A stretch of 64,000 nucleotides of DNA from Bombus terrestris (taxonomy: Eukaryota > Arthropoda > Insecta > Hymenoptera > Apidae): NCBI RefSeq assembly GCF_910591885.1, contig NC_063271.1, forward strand, positions 16,919,001-16,983,000, in the 5' to 3' direction. Positions 28,640 to 43,278 of this stretch are shown here, piece after piece (the stretch's first letter is position 1; the number at the start of each line of letters is the position of its first letter). The notes beneath the pieces were generated by a model, which ran no database searches, was not told the origin of the DNA, and worked only from the letters and a program-made list of their open reading frames with translations. Made by a program: the position numbers and the translations under genes.

Positions 28640-31600
28640 TCATAACGTATAACGTTATACGGTATTACGTTATAACCTATAACGATATAAAGTATTACGT
28701 CATAACGTATAACGTTATAAACTATTACTGTATAACGTATAACGTTACATAGTATTACGATATAACGTAGAACGTTATATAGTATTACGTCATAACGAAT
28801 AACGTTTTATGGTATTACGTTATAACGTATAACTTTATGTAGTATTACGATATAACGTATAACGTTATATATTATTACGTCATAACGTATAACGTTATAA
28901 ACTATTACTATATAACGTATAACGTTATATACTATTACGATGTAAATATAACGTTATAAACTATTACTATACAACGTGTAACGTTATATAGTATTACGTT
29001 ATCACATATAACGTTATAAACAATAACAATACAAAGTGTAACGTTATATACTATTACGTAGTAACGTATAACGTTGTATAGTATTACGTCATAACGTATA
29101 ACGTTATATAGTATTACGTCATAACGTATAACGTTATATGGTATTACGTTATAACGTATAACGTTATATAGTACTACGTTATAACGTATAACGTTATATA
29201 GTATTACGATATAACGTATAACGTTATATACTATTACGATGTAATGTTTAACGTTATATATTATTACTATACAACGTGTACCGTTATATAGTACTACGTT
29301 ATATCGTATAACGTTACAAACTATTACTATACAACGTATAACGTTATATAGTAATACGTCATAACGTATAACGTTATAAACTATTACTATACAACGTATA
29401 ACGTTATATAGTATTACGATATAACGTAGAACGTTATATAGTATTACGTCATAACGAATAACGTTATATGGTATTACGTTATATCGTATAACGTTATAAA
29501 CTATTACTATACAACGTATAACGTTATATAGTATTACGTCATAACGCATAACGTTATAAACTATTACTATATAACGTATAACGTTATAAACTATTACTAC
29601 ATAACGTATAACGTTATATAGTATTACGATGTAACGTGTAACGTTATATAGTTTTACGACATAACGTATAACGTTATATGGTATTACTTTATAACGTATA
29701 ACGTTATATAGTATTACGATAGAACGTATAACGTTATATAGTATTACGTCATAACGTATAACGTTATATGGTATTACGTTATAACATATAACGTTATGTG
29801 GTATTACGTTATAACGTATAACGTTATATAGTATTACGATATTACGTATAACGTTATATAGTATTACGTCATAACGTATAACGTTATATGGTTTTACGTT
29901 TTTACGTATAAAGTTATATAGTATTACAATACAATGTGTAACGGTATATCGTATGCCGTTATAACATTATTACGTAAAACGTTATATACTATTACGTTAT
30001 AACGTATAACGATATATAGTATTACTATACAACGTATAACGTTATATAGTATTACGTCATAACGTTTAAGGTTATAAACTATTACTATATAACGTATAAC
30101 GTTATATACTATTACTATACAACGTGTAACGTTATATGGTACTACGTTATAACGTGTAACGTTATATAGTATTACGTTATAACGTGTAACGTTATATGGT
30201 ATTACGTTATAACGTATAACGTTATATAGTATTACGTCATAACGTATAACGTTATAAACTATTACTATATAACGTATAACGTTATATACTATTACGATGT
30301 AAATATAACGTTATAAACTATTACTATACAACGTGTAACGTTATATAGTATTACGTTATAACATATAACGTTATAAACAATAACAATACAAAGTGTAACG
30401 TTATATACTATTACGTAGTAACGTATAACGTTGTATAGTATTACGTCATAACGTATAACGTTATATAGTATTACGTCATAACGTATAACGTTATAAACTA
30501 TTACTATATAACGTATAACGTTATATAGTATTTCGATATAACGTATAACGTTATATACTATAACGATGTAATGTATAACGCTATATACTACTACTATACA
30601 ACGTGTAACGTTATATAGTACTACGTTATAACGTATAACGTTATAAACTATTACTATATAACGTATAACGTTATATGGTACTACGATATAATGTTTAACG
30701 TTATATAGTATTACGTAATAACGTATAACGTTATATGGTGTTACGTTAAAACGTGCAACGATATATAGTATTACGTTATTACAAATAACGTTATATAGTA
30801 TTACGTCATAACGTATAACGTTATATGGTATTACGTTATAACCTATAACGTTATAAAGTATTACGTCATAACGTATAACGTTATAAACTATTACTGTATA
30901 ACGTATAACGTTATATAGTATTACGATATAACGTAGAACGTTATATAGTATTACGTCATAACGAATAACGTTTTATGGTATTACGTTATAACGTATAACG
31001 TTATGTAGTATTACGATATAACGTATAACGTTATATATTATTACGTCATAACGTATAACGTTATAAACTATTACTATATAACGTATAACGTTATATACTA
31101 TTACGATGTAAATATAACGTTATAAACTATTACTATACAACGTGTAACGTTATATAGTATTACGTTATAACATATAACGTTATAAACAATAACAATACAA
31201 AGTGTAACGTTATATACTATTACGTAGTAACGTATAACGTTGTATAGTATTACGTCATAACGTATAACGTTATATAGTATTACGTCATAACGTATAACGT
31301 TATATGGTATTACGTTATAACGTATAACGTTATATAGTACTACGTTATAACGTATAACGTTATATATTATTACGTCATAACGTATAACGTTATAAACTAT
31401 TACTATATAACGTATAACGTTATATACTATTACGACGTAACGTATAACGTTCTATACTATTACTATACAACGTGTATCGTTATATAGTACTACGTTATAA
31501 CGTATAACGTTAAATGGTATTACGTTATAACGTATAACGTTATATGGTATTACGTTATAACGTATAAGGTTATAAACTATTACTATATAACGTATAACGT

Positions 31601-34600
31601 TATATACTATTACGATGTAATGTTTAACGTTATATATTATTACTATACAACGTGTATCGTTATATAGTACTACGTTATATCGTATAACGTTATAAACTAT
31701 TACTATACAACGTATAACGTTATATAGTACTACGTCATAACGTATAACGTTATAAACTATTACCTTATAACGTATAACGTTATATAGTATTACGATGCAA
31801 CGTGTAAGGTTATATAGTTTTACGACATAACGTATAACGTTGTATAGTATTACGTCATAACGTATAACGTTATATAGTATTACGTCATAACGTATAACGT
31901 TATAAACTATTACTATATAACGTATAACGTTATATAGTATTTCGATATAACGTATAACGTTATATACTATAACGATGTAATGTATAACGCTATATACTAC
32001 TACTATACAACGTGTAACGTTATATAGTAATAGTTTATAACGTTAAACGTTATAAACTATTACTATATAACGTATAACGTTATATGGTATTACGATATAA
32101 TGTATAACGTTATATAGTATTACGTAATAACGTATAACGTTATATGGTGTTACGATAAAACGTGCAACGATATATAGTATTACGTTATTACAAATAACGT
32201 TATATAGTATTACGTCATAACGTATAACGTTATATGGTATTACGTTATAACGTATAACGTTATAAGGTATTACGTCTTAACGTATAACGTTATAAACTAT
32301 TACTATATAACGTATAACGTTATATAGTATTTCGATATAACGTATAACGTTATATACTATAACGATGTAATGTATAACGCTATATACTATTACTATACAA
32401 CGTGTAACGTTATATAGTATTACGTTATAACGTATAACGTTATAAACAATGACTATACAAAATGTAACGATATACTATTACGATGTAACGTATAACGTTG
32501 TATAGTACTACGTTATAACGTATAACGTTATAAACTATTACTATACAACGTATAACGTTATATAGTATTACGTTATAACGTATAACGTTATATAGTATAA
32601 CGTCATAACGTATAACGTTATAAACTATAACTATATAACGTATAACGTTATATACTATTAGGATGTAACATAAACGTTATAAACTATTACTATACAACGT
32701 GTAACGTTATATAGTATGACGTTATATCGTATAACGTTATATGGTATTACGTTATAACGTATAACGTTATATAGTATTACGTCATAACGTATAAGGTTAT
32801 AAACTATTACTATATAACGTATAACGTTATATACTATTACGACGTAATGTTTAACGTTATAAACTATTACTATACAACGTATAACGTTATATAGTATTAC
32901 GTCATAACGTATAACGTTATAAACTATTACTATACAACGTATAACGTTATATAGTATTACGTCATAACGTATAACGTTATAAACTATTACTATACAACGT
33001 ATAACGTTATATAGTATTACGATATAACGTAGAACGTTATATAGTATTACGTCATAACGCATAACGTTATAAACTATTACTATATAACGTATAACGTTAT
33101 AAACTATTACTACATAACGTATAACGTTATATAGTATTACGATGTAACGTGTAACGTTATATAGTTTTACGACATAACGTATAACGTTATATGGTATTAC
33201 TTTATAACGTATAACGTTATATAGTATTACGATAGAACGTATAACGTTATATAGTATTACGTCATAACGTATAACGTTATATGGTATTACGTTATAACAT
33301 ATAACGTTATGTGGTATTACGTTATAACGTATAACGTTATATAGTATTACGATATTACGTATAACGTTATATAGTATTACGTCATAACGTATAACGTTAT
33401 ACGGTATTACGTTATAACCTATAACGATATAAAGTATTACGTCATAACGTATAACGTTATAAACTATTACTGTATAACGTATAACGTTATATAGTATTAC
33501 GATATAACGTAGAACGTTATATAGTATTACGTCATAACGAATAACGTTTTATGGTATTACGTTATAACGTATAACTTTATGTAGTATTACGATATAACGT
33601 ATAACGTTATATATTATTACGTCATAACGTATAACGTTATAAACTATTACTATATAACGTATAACGTTATATACTATTACGATGTAAATATAACGTTATA
33701 AACTATTACTATACAACGTGTAACGTTATATAGTATTACGTTATCACATATAACGTTATAAACAATAACAATACAAAGTGTAACGTTATATACTATTACG
33801 TAGTAACGTATAACGTTGTATAGTATTACGTCATAACGTATAACGTTATATAGTATTACGTCATAACGTATAACGTTATATGGTATTACGTTATAACGTA
33901 TAACGTTATATAGTACTACGTTATAACGTATAACGTTATATAGTATTACGATATAACGTATAACGTTATATACTATTACGATGTAATGTTTAACGTTATA
34001 TATTATTACTATACAACGTGTACCGTTATATAGTACTACGTTATATCGTATAACGTTACAAACTATTACTATACAACGTATAACGTTATATAGTATTACG
34101 TCATAACGTATAACGTTATAAACTATTACTATACAACGTATAACGTTATATAGTATTACGATATAACGTAGAACGTTATATAGTATTACGTCATAACGAA
34201 TAACGTTATATGGTATTACGTTATATCGTATAACGTTATAAACTATTACTATACAACGTATAACGTTATATAGTATTACGTCATAACGCATAACGTTATA
34301 AACTATTACTATATAACGTATAACGTTATAAACTATTACTACATAACGTATAACGTTATATAGTATTACGATGTAACGTGTAACGTTATATAGTTTTACG
34401 ACATAACGTATAACGTTATATGGTATTACTTTATAACGTATAACGTTATATAGTATTACGATAGAACGTATAACGTTATATAGTATTACGTCATAACGTA
34501 TAACGTTATATGGTATTACGTTATAACATATAACGTTATGTGGTATTACGTTATAACGTATAACGTTATATAGTATTACGATATTACGTATAACGTTATA

Positions 34601-35022
34601 TAGTATTACGTCATAACGTATAACGTTATATGGTTTTACGTTTTTACGTATAAAGTTATATAGTATTACAATACAATGTGTAACGGTATATCGTATGCCG
34701 TTATAACATTATTACGTAAAACGTTATATACTATTACGTTATAACGTATAACGATATATAGTATTACTATACAACGTATAACGTTATATAGTATTACGTC
34801 ATAACGTTTAAGGTTATAAACTATTACTATATAACGTATAACGTTATATACTATTACTATACAACGTGTAACGTTATATGGTACTACGTTATAACGTGTA
34901 ACGTTATATAGTATTACGTTATAACGTGTAACGTTATATGGTATTACGTTATAACGTATAACGTTATATAGTATTACGTCATAACGAATAACGTTATAAA
35001 CTATTACTATATAACGTATAAC
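28640..35022 (+). repeat. 1.64-kb near-identical block pair, offset 4742 bp
   Basis: About 28640-30280 matches 33382-35022, including the rare TATACGG, AACGATATAAAG, TATCACATATAACG and AACTTTATGTAG, a class b monomer (28943/33685) and a 38-bp monomer (29950/34692). Single-base differences include TTACATAG versus TTATATAG and TAATACG versus TATTACG. These two copies begin the first and second units of the 4.3-4.7 kb HOR section. Confidence 0.88.
32017..32073. other. 57-bp perfect palindrome, 28-bp arms, 1-base centre
   Basis: Bases 32017-32044 and 32046-32073 are exact reverse complements around the single A at 32045. The arms run from ACGTTATATAG outward through TAATAG and TTTATAACGTT at the centre. 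It is the longest perfect palindrome I found in the window. Its right half is ordinary array sequence, while its left half is the reverse complement of that right half. Sister loci at 36.4 and 40.2 kb carry a full inversion of the same stretch. Confidence 0.95.
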
Positions 35023-36440
35023 GTTATATAGTATTTCGATATAACGTATAACGTTATATACTATAACGATGTAATGTATAACGCTATATACTACTACTAT
35101 ACAACGTGTAACGTTATATAGTACTACGTTATAACGTATAACGTTATAAACTATTACTATATAACGTATAACGTTATATGGTACTACGATATAATGTTTA
35201 ACGTTATATAGTATTACGTAATAACGTATAACGTTATATGGTGTTACGTTAAAACGTGCAACGATATATAGTATTACGTTATTACAAATAACGTTATATA
35301 GTATTACGTCATAACGTATAACGTTATATGGTATTACGTTATAACCTATAACGTTATAAAGTATTACGTCATAACGTATAACGTTATAAACTATTACTGT
35401 ATAACGTATAACGTTATATAGTATTACGATATAACGTATAACGTTATATATTATTACGTCATAACGTATAACGTTATAAACTATTACTATATAACGTATA
35501 ACGTTATATACTATTACGATGTAAATATAACGTTATAAACTATTACTATACAACGTGTAACGTTATATAGTATTACGTTATAACATATAACGTTATAAAC
35601 AATAACAATACAAAGTGTAACGTTATATACTATTACGTAGTAACGTATAACGTTGTATAGTATTACGTCATAACGTATAACGTTATATAGTATTACGTCA
35701 TAACGTATAACGTTATATGGTATTACGTTATAACGTATAACGTTATATAGTACTACGTTATAACGTATAACGTTATATATTATTACGTCATAACGTATAA
35801 CGTTATAAACTATTACTATATAACGTATAACGTTATATACTATTACGACGTAACGTATAACGTTCTATACTATTACTATACAACGTGTATCGTTATATAG
35901 TACTACGTTATAACGTATAACGTTAAATAGTATTACGATATAACGTATAACGTTATATAGTATTACGTCATAACGTATAAGGTTATAAACTATTACTATA
36001 TAACGTATAACGTTATATACTATTACGATGTAATGTTTAACGTTATATATTATTACTATACAACGTGTATCGTTATATAGTACTACGTTATATCGTATAA
36101 CGTTATAAACTATTACTATACAACGTATAACGTTATATAGTACTACGTCATAACGTATAACGTTATAAACTATTACCTTATAACGTATAACGTTATATAG
36201 TATTACGATGCAACGTGTAAGGTTATATAGTTTTACGACATAACGTATAACGTTGTATAGTATTACGTCATAACGTATAACGTTATATAGTATTACGTCA
36301 TAACGTATAACGTTATAAACTATTACTATATAACGTATAACGTTATATAGTATTTCGATATAACGTATAACGTTATATACTATAACGATGTAATGTATAA
36401 CGCTATATACTACTACTATACAACGTGTAACGTTATATAG

Positions 36441-36475
36441 TAATAGTTTATAACGTTATACGTTATAACGTAGTA
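36441..36475 (-). other. 35-bp in-place micro-inversion
   Basis: These 35 bases are exactly the reverse complement of the usual array segment that starts TACTACGTTATAACG and ends GTTATAAACTATTA. The flanks are unchanged: CGTTATATAG on the left (36431-36440) and CTATATAACG on the right (36476-36485). The flanks are themselves perfect inverted repeats of each other, so the event is an inversion between 10-bp inverted arms. The minus sign marks the orientation of the inverted satellite segment; no gene is implied. Confidence 0.93.
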
Positions 36476-38210
36476 CTATATAACGTATAACGTTATATGG
36501 TATTACGATATAATGTATAACGTTATATAGTATTACGTAATAACGTATAACGTTATATGGTGTTACGATAAAACGTGCAACGATATATAGTATTACGTTA
36601 TTACAAATAACGTTATATAGTATTACGTCATAACGTATAACGTTATATGGTATTACGTTATAACGTATAACGTTATAAGGTATTACGTCTTAACGTATAA
36701 CGTTATAAACTATTACTATATAACGTATAACGTTATATAGTATTTCGATATAACGTATAACGTTATATACTATAACGATGTAATGTATAACGCTATATAC
36801 TATTACTATACAACGTGTAACGTTATATAGTATTACGTTATAACGTATAACGTTATAAACAATGACTATACAAAATGTAACGATATACTATTACGATGTA
36901 ACGTATAACGTTGTATAGTACTACGTTATAACGTATAACGTTATAAACTATTACTATACAACGTATAACGTTATATAGTATTACGTTATAACGTATAACG
37001 TTATATAGTATAACGTCATAACGTATAACGTTATAAACTATAACTATACAACGTATAACGTTATATACTATTACGATGTAACATAAACGTTATAAACTAT
37101 TACTATACAACGTATAACGTTATATAGTATGACGTTATATCGTATAACGTTATATGGTATTACGTTATAACGTATAACGTTATATAGTATTACGTCATAA
37201 CGTATAAGGTTATAAACTATTACTATATAACGTATAACGTTATATACTATTACGATGTAATGTTTAACGTTATAAACTATTACTATACAACGTATAACGT
37301 TATATAGTATTACGTCATAACGTATAACGTTATAAACTATTACTATACAACGTATAACGTTATATAGTATTACGTCATAACGTATAACGTTATAAACTAT
37401 TACTATACAACGTATAACGTTATATAGTATTACGATATAACGTAGAACGTTATATAGTATTACGTCATAACGAATAACGTTATATGGTATTACGTTATAT
37501 CGTATAACGTTATAAACTATTACTATACAACGTATAACGTTATATAGTATTACGTCATAACGCATAACGTTATAAACTATTACTATATAACGTATAACGT
37601 TATAAACTATTACTACATAACGTATAACGTTATATAGTATTACGATGTAACGTGTAACGTTATATAGTTTTACGACATAACGTATAACGTTATATGGTAT
37701 TACTTTATAACGTATAACGTTATATAGTATTACGATAGAACGTATAACGTTATATAGTATTACGTCATAACGTATAACGTTATATGGTATTACGTTATAA
37801 CATATAACGTTATGTGGTATTACGTTATAACGTATAACGTTATATAGTATTACGATATTACGTATAACGTTATATAGTATTACGTCATAACGTATAACGT
37901 TATATGGTTTTACGTTTTTACGTATAACGTTATATAGTATTACAATACAATGTGTAACGGTATATCGTATGCCGTTATAACATTATTACGTAAAACGTTA
38001 TATACTATTACGTTATAACGTATAACGATATATAGTATTACTATACAACGTATAACGTTATATAGTATTACGTCATAACGTTTAAGGTTATAAACTATTA
38101 CTATATAACGTATAACGTTATATACTATTACTATACAACGTGTAACGTTATATGGTACTACGTTATAACGTGTAACGTTATATGGTATTACGTTATAACG
38201 TGTAACGTTA

Positions 38211-38990
38211 TATGGTATTACGTTATAACGTATAACGTTATATAGTATTACGTCATAACGTATAACGTTATAAACTATTACTATATAACGTATAACGTTA
38301 TATAGTATTTCGATATAACGTATAACGTTATATACTATAACGATGTAATGTATAACGCTATATACTACTACTATACAACGTGTAACGTTATATAGTACTA
38401 CGTTATAACGTATAACGTTATAAACTATTACTATATAACGTATAACGTTATATGGTACTACGTTATAATGTTTAACGTTATATAGTATTACGTAATAACG
38501 TATAACGTTATATGGTGTTACGTTAAAACGTGCAACGATATATAGTATTACGTTATTACAAATAACGTTATATAGTATTACGTCATAACGTATAACGTTA
38601 TATGGTATTACGTTATAACGTATAACGTTATATAGTATTACGTCATAACGTATAACGTTATAAACTATTACTATATAACGTATAACGTTATATAGTATTT
38701 CGATATAACGTATAACGTTATATACTATAACGATGTAATGTATAACGCTATATACTACTACTATACAACGTGTAACGTTATATAGTACTACGTTATAACG
38801 TATAACGTTATAAACTATTACTATATAACGTATAACGTTATATGGTACTACGATATAATGTTTAACGTTATATAGTATTACGTAATAACGTATAACGTTA
38901 TATGGTGTTACGTTAAAACGTGCAACGATATATAGTATTACGTTATTACAAATAACGTTATATAGTATTACGTCATAACGTATAACGTTA
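38211..38990 (+). repeat. 390-bp (thirteen-monomer) tandem duplication
   Basis: Two consecutive 13-monomer blocks share GTATTTCG (38301 and 38691 neighbourhood), ATAACGCTATATAC and TTAAAACGTGCAACG (38531 and 38921) at exactly 390 bp. One visible difference is CGTTATAATG versus CGATATAATG. The sister unit near 43 kb has a single copy. Confidence 0.88.
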
Positions 38991-40194
38991 TATGGTATTA
39001 CGTTATAACCTATAACGTTATAAAGTATTACGTCATAACGTATAACGTTATAAACTATTACTGTATAACGTATAACGTTATATAGTATTACGATATAACG
39101 TAGAACGTTATATAGTATTACGTCATAACGAATAACGTTTTATGGTATTACGTTATAACGTATAACGTTATGTAGTATTACGATATAACGTATAACGTTA
39201 TATATTATTACGTCATAACGTATAACGTTATAAACTATTACTATATAACGTATAACGTTATATACTATTACGATGTAAATATAACGTTATAAACTATTAC
39301 TATACAACGTGTAACGTTATATAGTATTACGTTATAACATATAACGTTATAAACAATAACAATACAAAGTGTAACGTTATATACTATTACGTAGTAACGT
39401 ATAACGTTGTATAGTATTACGTCATAACGTATAACGTTATATAGTATTACGTCATAACGTATAACGTTATATGGTATTACGTTATAACGTATAACGTTAT
39501 ATAGTACTACGTTATAACGTATAACGTTATATAGTATTACGTCATAACGTATAACGTTATAAACTATTACTATATAACGTATAACGTTATATACTATTAC
39601 GACGTAACGTATAACGTTCTATACTATTACTATACAACGTGTATCGTTATATAGTACTACGTTATAACGTATAACGTTAAATAGTATTACGATATAACGT
39701 ATAACGTTATATAGTATTACGTCATAACGTATAAGGTTATAAACTATTACTATATAACGTATAACGTTATATACTATTACGATGTAATGTTTAACGTTAT
39801 ATATTATTACTATACAACGTGTATCGTTATATAGTACTACGTTATATCGTATAACGTTATAAACTATTACTATACAACGTATAACGTTATATAGTACTAC
39901 GTCATAACGTATAACGTTATAAACTATTACCTTATAACGTATAACGTTATATAGTATTACGATGCAACGTGTAAGGTTATATAGTTTTACGACATAACGT
40001 ATAACGTTGTATAGTATTACGTCATAACGTATAACGTTATATAGTATTACGTCATAACGTATAACGTTATAAACTATTACTATATAACGTATAACGTTAT
40101 ATAGTATTTCGATATAACGTATAACGTTATATACTATAACGATGTAATGTATAACGCTATATACTACTACTATACAACGTGTAACGTTATATAG

Positions 40195-40229
40195 TAATAG
40201 TTTATAACGTTATACGTTATAACGTAGTA
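40195..40229 (-). other. 35-bp in-place micro-inversion, second copy
   Basis: The sequence is the same as at 36441-36475, with arms at 40185-40194 and 40230-40239. The corresponding class b monomers are separated by 3754 bp (35522 and 39276), the same spacing as the two inversions, so this copy arose by duplication of the block. The fourth related unit, near 44.69 kb, has uninverted sequence here. Confidence 0.93.
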
Positions 40230-40274
40230 CTATATAACGTATAACGTTATATGGTATTACGATATAATGTATAA

Positions 40275-41873
40275 CGTTATATAGTATTACGTAATAACGT
40301 ATAACGTTATATGGTGTTACGATAAAACGTGCAACGATATATAGTATTACGTTATTACAAATAACGTTATATAGTATTACGTCATAACGTATAACGTTAT
40401 ATGGTATTACGTTATAACGTATAACGTTATAAGGTATTACGTCTTAACGTATAACGTTATAAACTATTACTATATAACGTATAACGTTATATAGTATTTC
40501 GATATAACGTATAACGTTATATACTATAACGATGTAATGTATAACGCTATATACTATTACTATACAACGTGTAACGTTATATAGTATTACGTTATAACGT
40601 ATAACGTTATAAACAATGACTATACAAAATGTAACGATATACTATTACGATGTAACGTATAACGTTGTATAGTACTACGTTATAACGTATAACGTTATAA
40701 ACTATTACTATACAACGTATAACGTTATATAGTATTACGTTATAACGTATAACGTTATATAGTATAACGTCATAACGTATAACGTTATAAACTATAACTA
40801 TATAACGTATAACGTTATATACTATTACGATGTAACATAAACGTTATAAACTATTACTATACAACGTGTAACGTTATATAGTATGACGTTATATCGTATA
40901 ACGTTATATGGTATTACGTTATAACGTATAACGTTATATAGTATTACGTCATAACGTATAAGGTTATAAACTATTACTATATAACGTATAACGTTATATA
41001 CTATTACTATACAATGTGTAACGTTATATGCTACTACGTTATAACGTGTAACGTTATATGGTACTACGTTATAACGTGTAACGTTATATGGTACTACGTT
41101 ATAACGTGTAACGTTATATGGTATTACGTTATAACGTGTAACGTTATATAGTATTACGTAATAACGTATAACGTTATATGGTGTTACGATAAAACGTGCA
41201 ACGATATATAGTATTACGTTATTACAAATAACGTTATATAGTATTACGTCATAACGTATAACGTTATATGGTATTACGTTATAACGTATAACGTTATAAG
41301 GTATTACGTCTTAACGTATAACGTTATAAACTATTACTATATAACGTATAACGTTATATAGTATTTCGATATAACGTATAACGTTATATACTATAACGAT
41401 GTAATGTATAACGCTATATACTATTACTATACAACGTGTAACGTTATATAGTATTACGTTATAACGTATAACGTTATAAACAATGACTATACAAAATGTA
41501 ACGATATACTATTACGATGTAACGTATAACGTTGTATAGTACTACGTTATAACGTATAACGTTATAAACTATTACTATACAACGTATAACGTTATATAGT
41601 ATTACGTTATAACGTATAACGTTATATAGTATAACGTCATAACGTATAACGTTATAAACTATAACTATATAACGTATAACGTTATATACTATTACGATGT
41701 AACATAAACGTTATAAACTATTACTATACAACGTATAACGTTATATAGTATGACGTTATATCGTATAACGTTATATGGTATTACGTTATAACGTATAACG
41801 TTATATAGTATTACGTCATAACGTATAAGGTTATAAACTATTACTATATAACGTATAACGTTATATACTATTA
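40275..41873 (+). repeat. 867-bp tandem duplication
   Basis: About 40275-41006 matches 41142-41873. GATAAAACGTGC (40321/41188), the 28-bp monomer (40631/41498) and the class c monomer (40829/41696) share an offset of 867 bp. The gap between the copies holds a run of near-identical monomers at 41041-41160. Confidence 0.88.
41041..41160 (+). repeat. Run of near-identical monomers
   Basis: Four consecutive monomers begin ATAACGTGTAACGTTATATG or TATATAG and differ at one or two positions (TACTACG versus TATTACG). A similar shorter run lies at about 42770-42870. Confidence 0.8.
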
Positions 41874-43278
41874 CGATGTAATGTTTAACGTTATAAACTA
41901 TTACTATACAACGTATAACGTTATATAGTATTACGTCATAACGTATAACGTTATAAACTATTACTATACAACGTATAACGTTATATAGTATTACGTCATA
42001 ACGTATAACGTTATAAACTATTACTATACAACGTATAACGTTATATAGTATTACGATATAACGTAGAACGTTATATAGTATTACGTCATAACGAATAACG
42101 TTATATGGTATTACGTTATATCGTATAACGTTATAAACTATTACTATACAACGTATAACGTTATATAGTATTACGTCATAACGCATAACGTTATAAACTA
42201 TTACTATATAACGTATAACGTTATAAACTATTACTACATAACGTATAACGTTATATAGTATTACGATGTAACGTGTAACGTTATATAGTTTTACGACATA
42301 ACGTATAACGTTATATGGTATTACTTTATAACGTATAACGTTATATAGTATTACGATAGAACGTATAACGTTATATAGTATTACGTCATAACGTATAACG
42401 TTATATGGTATTACGTTATAACATATAACGTTATGTGGTATTACGTTATAACGTATAACGTTATATAGTATTACGATATTACGTATAACGTTATATAGTA
42501 TTACGTCATAACGTATAACGTTATATGGTTTTACGTTTTTACGTATAACGTTATATAGTATTACAATACAATGTGTAACGGTATATCGTATGCCGTTATA
42601 ACATTATTACGTAAAACGTTATATACTATTACGTTATAACGTATAACGATATATAGTATTACTATACAACGTATAACGTTATATAGTATTACGTCATAAC
42701 GTTTAAGGTTATAAACTATTACTATATAACGTATAACGTTATATACTATTACTATACAACGTGTAACGTTATATGCTACTACGTTATAACGTGTAACGTT
42801 ATATGGTACTACGTTATAACGTGTAACGTTATATGGTATTACGTTATAACGTGTAACGTTATATGGTATTACGTTATAACGTATAACGTTATATAGTATT
42901 ACGTCATAACGTATAACGTTATAAACTATTACTATATAACGTATAACGTTATATAGTATTTCGATATAACGTATAACGTTATATACTATAATGATGTAAT
43001 GTATAACGCTATATACTACTACTATACAACGTGTAACGTTATATAGTACTACGTTATAACGTATAACGTTATAAACTATTACTATATAACGTATAACGTT
43101 ATATGGTACTACGATATAATGTTTAACGTTATATAGTATTACGTAATAACGTATAACGTTATATGGTGTTACGTTAAAACGTGCAACGATATATAGTATT
43201 ACGTTATTACAAATAACGTTATATAGTATTACGTCATAACGTATAACGTTATATGGTATTACGTTATAACCTATAACG

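Larger units (their letters stand above)
31110..37903 (+). repeat. 2.3-kb block pair, offset 4413 then 4503 bp
   Basis: About 31110-33400 matches 35523-37903. Class b, 28-bp and class c monomers keep an offset of 4413 bp (31109/35522, 32464/36877, 32662/37075). After a 90-bp (three-monomer) difference near 33050 the offset is 4503 bp. The block contains the palindrome or inversion locus at 32.0/36.4 kb. Confidence 0.87.

Noticed and set aside
28640..35022. Identical blocks as pure assembly artefacts
   Set aside because: The paired blocks differ by single bases and by whole-monomer gains or losses, as expected of real duplicates; misassembly at individual junctions cannot be excluded without reads.
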